Assembly (NCBI GenBank): GCA_016281435.1 | Contig: JAEEIQ010000062.1 | Span: forward strand, 1 to 33,490 | From: Bacteroidales bacterium | GTDB lineage: Bacteria > Bacteroidota > Bacteroidia > Bacteroidales > UBA932 | Reading direction: 5' to 3' | DNA length: 33,490 nt | Shown: in pieces, positions 8,097 through 15,694 of the stretch | How positions within the stretch are numbered: position 1 is the stretch's first letter | Layout: every line of letters starts with the position of its first letter | Made by a program: the position numbers and the translations under genes | Notes under the pieces: model-generated | The model's database searches: none | The model's input: the letters and a program-made list of their open reading frames with translations, nothing else | What the model was told of the DNA's origin: nothing

Positions 8097-9557
8097 CTAT
8101 TCTTCCTTGCCGAAGCCGAAGTAGGAGGTGCGTCCGGATGCACTGACACCTTCAATCAGGACGGTACGCTTGCTCTTCTTCGCCAGTTCGACGACATCGG
8201 AAGGTTTCGAGACGGGCTGGTCGTTGACGTAGAGGATGATGAATCCGTCCGTCGCTCCGGCCTCGGCCAGTTTTCCGCTTCCCGCGGAGACCACTTCAAC
8301 CCCCTGCTTGAGCCTCAGGGATGCGAGCTTGTCCTTGTCGGCGGCTTTAAGCCTGGCTCCGTAGAAGGCGGTCGTGCCGTCGTCGGCAACGGTGCCGGTC
8401 TCCTCCATGGTGCCTTGGAACGTAACCTCGAGTTCAATCTTCTTTCCCCCGCGGATCACGGTCGCGACGGCCTTGTCGCCCGGATGGAAGCTGTTGACCT
8501 TCTCCTGTACGGAAGAAGTGGTCCTCAGTGCCGTGGAATCGATGGAGACGAGCACGTCGCCTTTCTTGATTCCGGCCTTGTCGGCAGCTCCGCCCTTCGA
8601 AACTTCCACAATATATACGCCGTCGAGAGAAGAAAGTTTCAACTCTTCGGCCAATTTGTCGGTAACCGGGCTCATAGTCACGCCGAGCTTGGCCCTCTTG
8701 ACGGAGCCGAAATCGATAAGGTCGCTGACGATCTTCTTCACTATGTTGGAAGGCACTGCGAAGGAGTAGCCGGTATAGGACCCGGTCGTGGAGACGATGG
8801 CAGTGTTGATTCCGACAAGGCGGCCGGCCTTATTGACAAGGGCGCCTCCGGAGTTTCCCGGATTGACGGCGGCATCGGTCTGGATGAAGGACTCGATCTT
8901 GAATTCGCCGTTGTAATTGGGCATCGAACGGCCCTTCGCGCTGACGATGCCTGCGGTGATGGTCGAACGGAGTTCTTCGCCGAGAGGCGACCCGATCGCG
9001 AGGACCCATTCCCCGAGACGCAACTTGTCACTGTCGGCGAACTCGATCGTGGGCAGGCCGGAAGCTTCTATCTTGATGAGGGCGACGTCGGTCGCAGGGT
9101 CGGTGCCGATCACGCGCGCCTCGTATGTCTTGTTGTTGTTGAGCGTAACCTCGACCTTCGTGGCGTTGGCGACGACGTGGTTGTTCGTGACTATGTAGCC
9201 GTCGCTGCGGATGATGACGCCGGATCCGCTCCCCTGCTGCTCACGCTCGCGGGTCTGGGGCGTCCCCTCGTCCCCGAAGAAGAAACGGAAGAAAGGATCT
9301 ATCATCTGGTACTGCTGCTGGGTCTTGATGGTGACCTTGACGAAGACAACGGCATCAACGGCGGATTCAGCCGCATAGGTGAAATCGGGATAATCGGTCT
9401 GTGCCAAATTGACAGTACGGTACGCAGCTCCGTCAGCCGACACGACGGTCTGGCCAGGCGCCGCCTCGCTCGAAGAGGCCGTGGCACTTGCAACTCCGAA
9501 GGCGGCGAGGCCGCTCAGGAGCACGGAAATAATGATTGTAAGCACGTTCTTGTTCAT
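8097..9557 (-). CDS. degP: HtrA/DegP-family periplasmic serine protease with two PDZ domains
   Basis: A 486-residue envelope protease/chaperone that degrades misfolded exported proteins. The N-terminus is a Sec signal (MNKNVLTIIISVLLSGLAAFGV, cleavage near residue 25-30). The trypsin-like domain holds the full triad: His127 (TNNHVV), Asp157 (TDVALI) and Ser236 (NPGNSGGAL). Two PDZ domains follow, about 265-360 and 385-480. Residues 80-110, with QMIDPFFRFFF, match the flexible loop before the catalytic His in DegP proteins. A strong hairpin terminator lies downstream. No TAnnTTTG element is visible upstream of 9557, so a different sigma factor (for instance an ECF sigma, as for other degP genes) may read it; this is inference. 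Confidence 0.95.
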   Translation of the reverse strand: MNKNVLTIIISVLLSGLAAFGVASATASSSEAAPGQTVVSADGAAYRTVNLAQTDYPDFTYAAESAVDAVVFVKVTIKTQQQYQMIDPFFRFFFGDEGTPQTREREQQGSGSGVIIRSDGYIVTNNHVVANATKVEVTLNNNKTYEARVIGTDPATDVALIKIEASGLPTIEFADSDKLRLGEWVLAIGSPLGEELRSTITAGIVSAKGRSMPNYNGEFKIESFIQTDAAVNPGNSGGALVNKAGRLVGINTAIVSTTGSYTGYSFAVPSNIVKKIVSDLIDFGSVKRAKLGVTMSPVTDKLAEELKLSSLDGVYIVEVSKGGAADKAGIKKGDVLVSIDSTALRTTSSVQEKVNSFHPGDKAVATVIRGGKKIELEVTFQGTMEETGTVADDGTTAFYGARLKAADKDKLASLRLKQGVEVVSAGSGKLAEAGATDGFIILYVNDQPVSKPSDVVELAKKSKRTVLIEGVSASGRTSYFGFGKEE

Positions 9558-9627
9558 TTTATGTTAGATTCTATATTTTCCGCCGGAATAAAACTCAAAA
9601 TGCGTGCCATTATCCGGGAAAAATTAG

Positions 9628-9635
9628 TAAATTTG
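9628..9635 (+). promoter_or_regulatory. -7 element of dnaN
   Basis: TAAATTTG matches TAnnTTTG exactly and lies 21 nt before the dnaN ATG. The start site is expected near 9640, inside the palindrome at 9637-9653. No clear -33 TTG is seen at the right distance. Confidence 0.6.
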
Positions 9636-9636
9636 C

Positions 9637-9653
9637 CACATATTAAATATGTG
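9637..9653. repeat. 17-bp perfect palindrome at the dnaN transcription start
   Basis: CACATATT-A-AATATGTG is a perfect inverted repeat with a single central base. It begins one base after the -7 element and ends 3 nt before the dnaN ATG. As DNA it has the form of an operator; as RNA it could make a 7-bp stem with a 3-nt loop just ahead of the start codon. Confidence 0.75.
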
Positions 9654-9656
9654 ATT

Positions 9657-10778
9657 ATGGATTTCAACGTATCTAGCGCCGAACTGCTCAAGGCCCTGAT
9701 GGATGTGATCAAAGCCATCCCCGCCAAGCCCGCACTGCCCATACTTGACAATTTCCTGTTCGTCCAGAAGGACGGGATGCTGGAAATCACCGCCTCCGAC
9801 CAAGAGCTCACGCTGCGTACCTCCATTCCGGTGGACAACGCCGCGGAAGAAGGCAGCATCGCAGTGCCCGCGCGCCATATAACCGAACTTCTCAAGGTCC
9901 TTCCCGACCAGCCTGTCCGCATCCGCACCATCAATGACATCTCCTTCGAATGCGCATGGAACAGCGGCAACTCCACCCTGCCCTACTTCCCTGCCGAGGA
10001 CTATCCCGAGATCAGCGGCGCGGACGAGAGCGCACAGACCGTCGTCTTCCCCGCCCAGACGCTCCTGGACGGCATCAACGGTACCATCTATGCGACCGCC
10101 GACGACGAGATGCGTCCCCAGATGAACGGTATCTTCTTCGATATCGACACCGAATCAACGACCTTCGTGGCGTCCGACTCGCACAAGTTGATCTGCTACA
10201 CGGCAAACGATGTCAAGGCTGCCCAGAAGGCATCCTTCATCCTCCACAAGAAGCCTGCGAACGTCCTCAAGTCCGTAATCGGGAAGGAAGACACGGAGGT
10301 CGAAGCCACGTTCGACGCGAAGACCGTGGTCTTCAAGTTCGGAGGCACGATGATGGTCTGCCGCCTCGTCATCGGCAAGTACCCCAAGTACCGTGACGTG
10401 ATCCCGCAGAACAACGCCAACATCCTCAAGATCGACCGCAGCCAGCTGCTCAACACCATACGCCGCGTCGCCGTCTGTGCCAACAAGGCCTCGAACCACA
10501 TCAAGTTCGACCTCAAGAACGGCCAGCTCGAGATCACGGCCCAGGACATAGGATTCAATCTCGCCGCATACGAGAAGATCGCCTGCGAATACAACGGCGA
10601 CGACCTCGGCATAGGCTTCAAGTCCTCGTTCCTCATCGACATCCTCGGCAACATGGGCTGCGAGACCATAGTGATGAAATTCGCGGACGCAAGGCGTGCA
10701 GCGCTGGTCGTTCCCGCCGAAGAAGAAGCCGAGAGCGAAAAGATTTGCGGCATAATAATGCCGATAATGGTTTCATAG
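9657..10778 (+). CDS. dnaN: DNA polymerase III beta subunit (sliding clamp)
   Basis: A 373-residue beta clamp, the ring that tethers the replicative polymerase to DNA. The three-repeat DnaN layout is intact. Recognisable blocks are LSxL-type AIPAKPALPILDNFLF near residue 20-35, SDQELTLRTSIPV, FPAEDYPEIS, the middle repeat ATADDEMRPQMNGIFFDI and VASDSHKLICY, and the third repeat IGKYPKYRDVIP and AVCANKASNHIKFDL. The C-terminus KICGIIMPIMVS resembles the family's closing MPM[R/K]. The open frame extends far upstream, but that part is antisense to the protease gene; the ATG at 9657 after the TAAATTTG element gives the normal length. A DnaQ-like exonuclease follows 8 bp downstream, a sensible clamp partner. 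Confidence 0.97.
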   Translation: MDFNVSSAELLKALMDVIKAIPAKPALPILDNFLFVQKDGMLEITASDQELTLRTSIPVDNAAEEGSIAVPARHITELLKVLPDQPVRIRTINDISFECAWNSGNSTLPYFPAEDYPEISGADESAQTVVFPAQTLLDGINGTIYATADDEMRPQMNGIFFDIDTESTTFVASDSHKLICYTANDVKAAQKASFILHKKPANVLKSVIGKEDTEVEATFDAKTVVFKFGGTMMVCRLVIGKYPKYRDVIPQNNANILKIDRSQLLNTIRRVAVCANKASNHIKFDLKNGQLEITAQDIGFNLAAYEKIACEYNGDDLGIGFKSSFLIDILGNMGCETIVMKFADARRAALVVPAEEEAESEKICGIIMPIMVS

Positions 10779-10786
10779 ACACTGAG

Positions 10787-11632
10787 ATGCAACTTAACCT
10801 CAAAAGGCCCCTGCTCTTTTTCGATATCGAAAGCACGGGCCTGAACATTCCTGCGGATTCAATTATCGAACTCAGTTTCGTAAAGGTGTTCCCCGACGGG
10901 GAAAACCGTATAAAGACATGGAAGATACTTCCCTGGGACTACGAAACGGAAAGCCAGAGGCATATCGCCCCCGAGGCGTCGAAGGTCAACGGAGTCACGG
11001 ACGACATGCTCACGGGCTGCCCGCGCTTCTTCGAGGTCCTTCCCGAAATCGCCGGGTGGCTCGCCGACAGCGATCTGGCCGGGTTCAATTCCGCCAAGTT
11101 CGACCTTCCTATGCTGGCTGAAGAAATCGAAAGGGCTCGCAAGTACAAGGGAGTGGACGCAGGGATCAACCTGCACGAGCCGCTGATGGTCGACGTGCAG
11201 AACATATTCCACGCCATGGAGCCCAGGAACCTCAGGGCCGCATACAGGTTCTACTGCGGCGGAGAGGATTTCGAAAATGCGCACACCGCAGAAGCCGACA
11301 CCGTGGCCACATACGAGGTGCTCAAGGCCCAGCTGGACCGCTATCCCGATACCCTCAAGAACGATGTACAGAGCCTTGCCGCCTTCGTCGGAAGGAAGTA
11401 TGTGGACTTCTCCGGACATCTTATCTACAACGACGCCGGAGAGCCAGTCGTCAACTTCGGCAAGCACAAGGGGAAGACCGCTCGTCAGGTATTCGAGACC
11501 GACCCTTCATATTTCGCATGGATAGCCCAGGGATCTTTCACCCTCGACACCAAGAGGCAGTTCGCCGAACTGGAGGATAAATTCAAGAGAGAAAGGCTCG
11601 CCGCAAAATTCAACAACGGCAGGCTCTTTTAA
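10787..11632 (+). CDS. DnaQ-like 3'-5' exonuclease (DEDDh), probable Pol III epsilon-type
   Basis: A 281-residue DEDDh exonuclease. The catalytic set is complete: Asp13 and Glu15 (FFDIESTGL), Asp106 (FNSAKFDLP), His166 and Asp171 (HTAEADT). The first ~180 residues are the exonuclease; a C-terminal part (~200-281, VNFGKHKGKTARQVFETDPSYFAWI) resembles the small domain found after this exonuclease in Bacteroidota. I start at the ATG at 10787 (MQLNLKRPLLFFDIE), 8 bp after dnaN; an upstream ATG at 10745 lies inside dnaN. Co-transcription with dnaN suggests a role in proofreading or repair. It could be the polymerase-bound epsilon subunit or a free exonuclease; sequence alone does not decide. Confidence 0.9.
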   Translation: MQLNLKRPLLFFDIESTGLNIPADSIIELSFVKVFPDGENRIKTWKILPWDYETESQRHIAPEASKVNGVTDDMLTGCPRFFEVLPEIAGWLADSDLAGFNSAKFDLPMLAEEIERARKYKGVDAGINLHEPLMVDVQNIFHAMEPRNLRAAYRFYCGGEDFENAHTAEADTVATYEVLKAQLDRYPDTLKNDVQSLAAFVGRKYVDFSGHLIYNDAGEPVVNFGKHKGKTARQVFETDPSYFAWIAQGSFTLDTKRQFAELEDKFKRERLAAKFNNGRLF

Positions 11633-11652
11633 GAGATAGATATACTTTAGAG

Positions 11653-13059
11653 ATGAAACTGATTCCTATCTACACCTGGAACAGAAATCTGCTCAACTTC
11701 AACCGGCGCAGCGATGCGCTTTCCAAAAAGCCCTGGTTCCAGGGTGTGCTGCTGCTTGCCTGCGTAATCGCAGCGATGCTCCTGGCCAACATCCCGGCCA
11801 CACGTGAACTGTACCGCGGAGTTCTGGAGACAAACATGCAGATCCATCTCTTCAACGAGATGGGCAACGTGGACCTGCTATTCCCGCGGGGAATGACGGT
11901 CGAAAAATTCATCAACGACATCCTGATGGTGGTATTCTTCTTCACCGTCGGACTGGAAATAAGGCGCGAGATAGCCTATGGGGAGCTTTCTTCTCCCAAG
12001 AAAGCCATCATGCCCGTAATCGCTGCTTTCGGTGGAGTAATCCTGCCCGCCCTGATCTTCACGGTCATCAACCACGGCACTGCCGCCTCTTCCGGATGGG
12101 GGATACCCACGGCGACCGACATAGCGTTCGCCGTCTGCATCCTTTCAGTGCTCGGGGACAAGGTTCCTGTTTCCCTGAAGGTGTTCCTGACAGCCCTTGC
12201 AATCGCTGACGACCTCATAGCGATATTGGTTGTAGCCCTGTTCTACGGCGGCAGCATCCGCCTGGGGCTGTTGTGCGTCGCCCTGGCAGTGATCCTGCTG
12301 ACCTTCCTTCTGAGGAAACTGGGAGAAAAGAGCATGGCTCCTTACATCATCCTGGCGATCGTGGTCTGGGTCCTGTTCTACTATTCGGGGATTCATGCCA
12401 CGATGTCCGGAGTCGTGATGGCCTTCCTCATCCCTGCGACGCCTAGATACAACCGGGCTCAGTATTTTCACAAGAGGAACCGCTATATCGCGATGATCGA
12501 CCGTTTCGACAACGTCGACGACGACAGGGAATTCCCGAACGGGCCCCAGAAGCACTGCCTGCGCGAGCTGGACAAGATAGCGAGCGGAGCCATGGACATG
12601 AGCTACAGGGTCGAGCACGCCCTCAGCCCCTGGGTCAATTTCCTGATCATGCCTGTCTTCGCGCTTGCGAACGCGGGAGTCGAAATCACGGACGCATCGT
12701 ATTTCAACATCTTCAGCTATGACGCAGCCCTCGGCAGCGTCTCGATGGGCATATTCCTCGGCCTCGTGCTCGGCAAGCCTCTGGGGATAACCCTCTTCAG
12801 CTGGGCCGCAATCAAAGCAAAAGTCGGGAGCATGCCCGACAAGGCTTCCTGGCCGATGTTCTTCGCGGTCGCATGCCTCGGCGGAATCGGATTCACGATG
12901 TCCATCTTCGTGGATACGCTCTCATTCGGAGACCAGTCGCAGGATGTCATGATGCACATGCGGGATGCCGGAAAGATTGCAGTCCTCCTGGGATCTGTCT
13001 GCGCCGGGATCCTGGGCACCGTGCTCATCAATATGATCTCAAAATTGCAGAAAAAATAA
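11653..13059 (+). CDS. nhaA: Na+/H+ antiporter NhaA
   Basis: A 468-residue inner-membrane antiporter that expels Na+ in exchange for protons. The ion-binding pair is Asp186-Asp187 (ALAIADDLIAIL, equal to Asp163/164 of E. coli), and Asp156 in PTATDIAFA matches Asp133. The unwound-helix motif VFFFTVGLEIRRE is clear. It is about 80 residues longer than the E. coli protein: a hydrophilic N-terminus and a charged loop (about 270-320, including DRFDNVDDDREFPNGPQKHC) account for this, as is usual in Bacteroidota. It lies 20 bp after the exonuclease gene, so it may share that transcript. The tRNA-Thr promoter begins inside its last codons. Confidence 0.97.
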   Translation: MKLIPIYTWNRNLLNFNRRSDALSKKPWFQGVLLLACVIAAMLLANIPATRELYRGVLETNMQIHLFNEMGNVDLLFPRGMTVEKFINDILMVVFFFTVGLEIRREIAYGELSSPKKAIMPVIAAFGGVILPALIFTVINHGTAASSGWGIPTATDIAFAVCILSVLGDKVPVSLKVFLTALAIADDLIAILVVALFYGGSIRLGLLCVALAVILLTFLLRKLGEKSMAPYIILAIVVWVLFYYSGIHATMSGVVMAFLIPATPRYNRAQYFHKRNRYIAMIDRFDNVDDDREFPNGPQKHCLRELDKIASGAMDMSYRVEHALSPWVNFLIMPVFALANAGVEITDASYFNIFSYDAALGSVSMGIFLGLVLGKPLGITLFSWAAIKAKVGSMPDKASWPMFFAVACLGGIGFTMSIFVDTLSFGDQSQDVMMHMRDAGKIAVLLGSVCAGILGTVLINMISKLQKK

Positions 13060-13075
13060 ATAATTCCTATATTTG
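13045..13075 (+). promoter_or_regulatory. Promoter of tRNA-Thr
   Basis: TTG (13045-13047) and TATATTTG (13068-13075) are separated by 20 nt, a full Bacteroidota promoter. The predicted start, about 13080, is a few bases before the tRNA. The -33 part lies within the last codons of nhaA. Confidence 0.8.
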
Positions 13076-13083
13076 CAGCCCAC

Positions 13084-13156
13084 GCCACTTTAGCTCAGTC
13101 GGTAGAGCAGCGCATTCGTAACGCGCAGGTCAACAGTTCGAGTCTGCTAAGTGGCT
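13084..13156 (+). tRNA. tRNA-Thr, anticodon CGU
   Basis: A cloverleaf can be drawn by hand. Acceptor GCCACTT pairs with AAGTGGC; D arm GCTC/GAGC; anticodon loop TTCGTAA with CGT at 13117-13119 (reads ACG, Thr); T loop TTCGAGT. The discriminator base is T and CCA is not encoded. Two stem positions are A-C mismatches: A31-C39 at the foot of the anticodon loop and A50-C64 in the T stem. Confidence 0.9.
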
Positions 13157-13161
13157 CATGG

Positions 13162-13197
13162 AAAGGGGATGACTCAAAAGGCCATCCCCTTTTTTAT
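13162..13197 (+). terminator. Intrinsic terminator after tRNA-Thr
   Basis: GGGGATG (13165-13171) pairs with CATCCCC (13183-13189), extended by flanking A-T pairs, with an 11-nt loop and a downstream TTTTTTATTT run. It begins 6 nt after the tRNA. The stem is AT-flanked on both sides, so it could also act weakly for the opposite strand. Confidence 0.85.
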
Positions 13198-13198
13198 T

Positions 13199-13263
13199 TG
13201 CCGAGGGCGGAAAGTGTCCGGGCCGCGGGAGGCCACGCCCCCGGACCACCTTTGCCCTCGGCA
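13199..13263. repeat. 65-bp imperfect GC-rich palindrome
   Basis: The arms TGCCGAGGGC (13199-13208) and GCCCTCGGCA (13254-13263) are perfectly complementary. Further in, GTCCGGG (13215-13221) and CCCGGAC (13239-13245) also pair, leaving a short mismatched stretch between and a 17-nt GC-rich loop. It is not followed by a T run on either strand. It lies between the tRNA terminator and a tiny ORF. It may be a REP-like element or a structured RNA remnant; its role is unknown. Confidence 0.6.
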
Positions 13264-13284
13264 GGATCCGCAGGAAACACAAGC

Positions 13285-13410
13285 ATGGCGGATAATTCAG
13301 GAGACGAGCAGCGTTGGGGCAAGGTGGTTGTGTGCCCGTTCTGCGGATGCACCCATATCTACGAATGCGGTAACGGGGATAATCAAATAATCGCAGTAGT
13401 TGCTGCTTAA
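13285..13410 (+). CDS. Possible 41-residue zinc-ribbon-like small protein
   Basis: From the ATG at 13285 the frame encodes MADNSGDEQRWG then KVVVCPFCGCTHIYECG and a short hydrophobic tail. CPxCG followed by a further Cys resembles half of a zinc ribbon; a full four-Cys site is not obvious. No TAnnTTTG promoter is visible and the ORF is flanked by a palindrome and a convergent gene with a 2-bp gap. It may be a real small gene, a remnant, or chance. I place it at low confidence because the Cys motif is ordered and the frame is intact. Confidence 0.3.
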   Translation: MADNSGDEQRWGKVVVCPFCGCTHIYECGNGDNQIIAVVAA

Positions 13411-13412
13411 AT

Positions 13413-14318
13413 TCAAACCAAAGCGGCTATTTTCCCGAGCCAGAGGGCGTCGGTGTCGTCGAAGGTCGATGGTTCGGTGCTATCTATGTCCAGGACTGCC
13501 GTGATTTCATTCCCGGAATAGACCGGGACGACGATCTCCGAGCGGGAAAGGGAACTGCATGCGATGTGGCCGGGGAAGGCCTCCACGTCGGGCACGACGA
13601 CGGTACGGCGCTCTTTCCAGGCCGTGCCGCATACTCCCCTGCCGTAGCGGATACGGAAGCAGGCTGTGGGTCCCTGGAAAGGTCCTAGGACGAGTTCCTC
13701 CCCGGACACCCTGTAAAAGCCAGTCCAGAAGAAATGCATGCGCTCCGAGACCAGGGCGCAGATGTTGGCCATCCTCGCTACCGAGTCGGCCTCGTCCCCA
13801 AGCATCAGCTTAAGATCCTGCCAGAGGCGGAGATAAGCGAATGTCTTCAGCGGAATGTGGCAGTAGCCGTCCGGATTCTTCACGAGATAGTCCTGGTGAT
13901 ACTCTTCGGCGGGAAAAAAGGATTTCAGCGGGCACAGTTCCACGACGGGAGCGGCCCCAAGCCTCTTCCCGAGAGAAGAGAGAAACTCTTCGGCGACGGC
14001 AGCGTCTTCCTTACCCTTATAATATATGCCCGTCCTGTAACGGGTCCCGCAGTCCTCGCCCTGCCTGTTAAGGGAAAGAGGGTCGATTATGGTGGAGAAC
14101 AGTTCAAGAAGCTCGCCGAGGCTGATCCGCTTCACGTCATAATCGACGCGGACCGTTTCAGCGAAACCGGTCGTGTCCGTATAGACTTCCTTGTAGGAAG
14201 GCGCGATGTCCGAATTGCCGTTCGCATAGCCGCATACGGCCGAGCGTACGCCGTCCACGCCGGAGAAGAAATGCTGGGCGCCCCAGAAGCAGCCGCAGGC
14301 GAAATAAATCTGTTTCAT
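13413..14318 (-). CDS. msrA: MsrA fused to free-methionine-(R)-sulfoxide reductase (GAF)
   Basis: A 301-residue two-domain repair enzyme. Residues 1-155 are MsrA, which reduces protein or free methionine-S-sulfoxide: GCFWG with catalytic Cys10, the GYANG block, DPLSLNRQGEDCGTRYRTGIYY, and EEYHQDYLVKNPDGYC. Residues ~160-301 are a GAF domain of the fRMsr (MsrC/YebR) type, which reduces free Met-R-sulfoxide. All three conserved Cys of that family are present: Cys220 (TACFRI), Cys230 (RGVCGTAW) and Cys254 (GHIACSS), with the SEIVVPV signature. The fusion would cover both stereoisomers, at least for free methionine. No MsrB domain is present. It starts 1 nt after the stop of the upstream flavoprotein gene and is co-transcribed with it. 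It has no signal peptide, so cytoplasmic. Confidence 0.93.
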   Translation of the reverse strand: MKQIYFACGCFWGAQHFFSGVDGVRSAVCGYANGNSDIAPSYKEVYTDTTGFAETVRVDYDVKRISLGELLELFSTIIDPLSLNRQGEDCGTRYRTGIYYKGKEDAAVAEEFLSSLGKRLGAAPVVELCPLKSFFPAEEYHQDYLVKNPDGYCHIPLKTFAYLRLWQDLKLMLGDEADSVARMANICALVSERMHFFWTGFYRVSGEELVLGPFQGPTACFRIRYGRGVCGTAWKERRTVVVPDVEAFPGHIACSSLSRSEIVVPVYSGNEITAVLDIDSTEPSTFDDTDALWLGKIAALV

Positions 14319-14319
14319 G

Positions 14320-15687
14320 CTATCTGTCCAGTATTGAAAGCGCAGCCGACCTGCCGGCCATGGCTCCGGTGGAGAAGGCTATCTGGAGATTGTACCCGCC
14401 GGTGTCCGCATCGAGGTCAAGGAGTTCCCCGCAGAAATACAAGCCCGGCACGATCCGCGATTCAAGCGTCTTTGCAACAATGTCGGAAGTATCTACCCCT
14501 CCGGCAGTTATGACGGCGCGCTCATATCCGACATAGCCGGCTATCTCGAAGCGCCAGGAGCGCAGGGCCGCGGGAAGCGCGTCCACATTGAAAGTCGTCA
14601 CGGTACGTCCGCCCTTTTCCTTCCTGGTTTTAAGCAACTGCGGATTGGTCTCGAGAAAGCCCGGAATAAGGTCCCATGGCATGAGCTTTCCGAGCAGGAT
14701 GCGGACTTTCTCCTTTTCCTTGATCGAACGGCTGCGCGGATCGGAACAAACTGTTTTCCAAAGAAAACCGACCCTGTCGGAAAGTTCCTCCGCCGGGACT
14801 CCGCTCTTAAGATCTATCTCCAGTGCGACCCTGGAGCCACCGAGAAGGGACTTTACGGCTTTCCTGCTCAGAAGGAATCCCACCGGTCCCTCGATCCCTC
14901 CATCGGTGAAATCAAGGTCACCGAATTCTTCTCCTGCGAGGGTCCCTTCGACGAAAAGACGTACCCCGACGTTCTTCAGGCTGACTCCGCAGAATTTCCC
15001 GCCGCTTTCTGAAAGGGGCTCCGAACGGTCGATGTGCCTCAGGGCGTCCGGTCCGGAGATCTTATATCCCTTCGGCACCAGAGCGGTAAGCGAAGGGAAA
15101 GTCGGGACTATCTTGTGCCCTGTCCCAGCGGCCCATTTATATCCGTCGCCGGTCGAGCCCGTTCCGGGATAACTGAGGCCGCCCGTGGCTATGACAAGGA
15201 CCTTGCTTTTCCAGAGGCTACCGTCAGTCGCCGTGACGGAAAAACCGCCCTGGAGGGCTTCAACGGCAGACACTTCCGTCCCGGCAACAATCTTCACACC
15301 CTTGCTCCTGCATGCCCCGACAAGGGTGTCCACAACGTCGGAAGCATGATAGGAGGCGGGAAAAGCCCGGTCTCCCCTCTCGACTACCGTCTTCATCCCG
15401 TACTCCTCGAAAAAGGAAATCACGGCTTCGGGCGTGAGATTGTAAAAGGAAGATTTCAGGACATTGGGCTTCGAGCGCACATGGACGGAAAAGTCGTTCC
15501 AGTCCTTCAGGTTGGTGAAATTGCAGCGTCCCTTGCCGCTTATCATTATCTTGCGTCCGGGACGGGGCATCTTCTCCAGCACGGTCACGGAGGCATCGGA
15601 CCCTCTCGAAACGAGGGCGTCCGCCGCGCTGTACGCAGCCATCAGGCCCGATGCGCCTCCGCCTATTATGAGAATGTCAGAAGTCAT
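14320..15687 (-). CDS. HI0933/BaiN-like FAD-dependent oxidoreductase
   Basis: A 455-residue flavoprotein of the HI0933 (YhiN/BaiN-like) family. The N-terminal dinucleotide-binding motif is ILIIGGGASGLMAA (about 5-18). The family block RPGRKIMISGKGRCNFTN is present at about 42-60, a second LVIATGGLSYPGTGSTGDGY motif near 165-185, and the closing FAD contact GLYFCGELLDLDADTGGYNLQIAFSTG near 415-440. The substrate is not known for most members; the link to bile-acid chemistry is known for one clostridial protein only and should not be assumed here. The start ATG lies just 7 nt after the end of the SRP RNA gene, so transcription probably comes through that gene. The msrA fusion follows with a 1-nt gap. 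Confidence 0.92.
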   Translation of the reverse strand: MTSDILIIGGGASGLMAAYSAADALVSRGSDASVTVLEKMPRPGRKIMISGKGRCNFTNLKDWNDFSVHVRSKPNVLKSSFYNLTPEAVISFFEEYGMKTVVERGDRAFPASYHASDVVDTLVGACRSKGVKIVAGTEVSAVEALQGGFSVTATDGSLWKSKVLVIATGGLSYPGTGSTGDGYKWAAGTGHKIVPTFPSLTALVPKGYKISGPDALRHIDRSEPLSESGGKFCGVSLKNVGVRLFVEGTLAGEEFGDLDFTDGGIEGPVGFLLSRKAVKSLLGGSRVALEIDLKSGVPAEELSDRVGFLWKTVCSDPRSRSIKEKEKVRILLGKLMPWDLIPGFLETNPQLLKTRKEKGGRTVTTFNVDALPAALRSWRFEIAGYVGYERAVITAGGVDTSDIVAKTLESRIVPGLYFCGELLDLDADTGGYNLQIAFSTGAMAGRSAALSILDR

Positions 15688-15694
15688 GAAAAAA

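Noticed and set aside
9578..9588. TTCCG-C-CGGAA palindrome upstream of the protease gene
   Set aside because: Only 5-bp arms; too short to support an operator without comparison.
8415..9656. A ~410-codon N-terminal extension of dnaN
   Set aside because: It lies antisense to the HtrA protease gene, is rich in Gly/Asp/Arg as expected of a shadow frame, and DnaN has normal length from 9657.
13084..13412. Integrated element at the tRNA-Thr 3' end
   Set aside because: No integrase, no second copy of the tRNA 3' end, and only ~250 bp to the next core gene.
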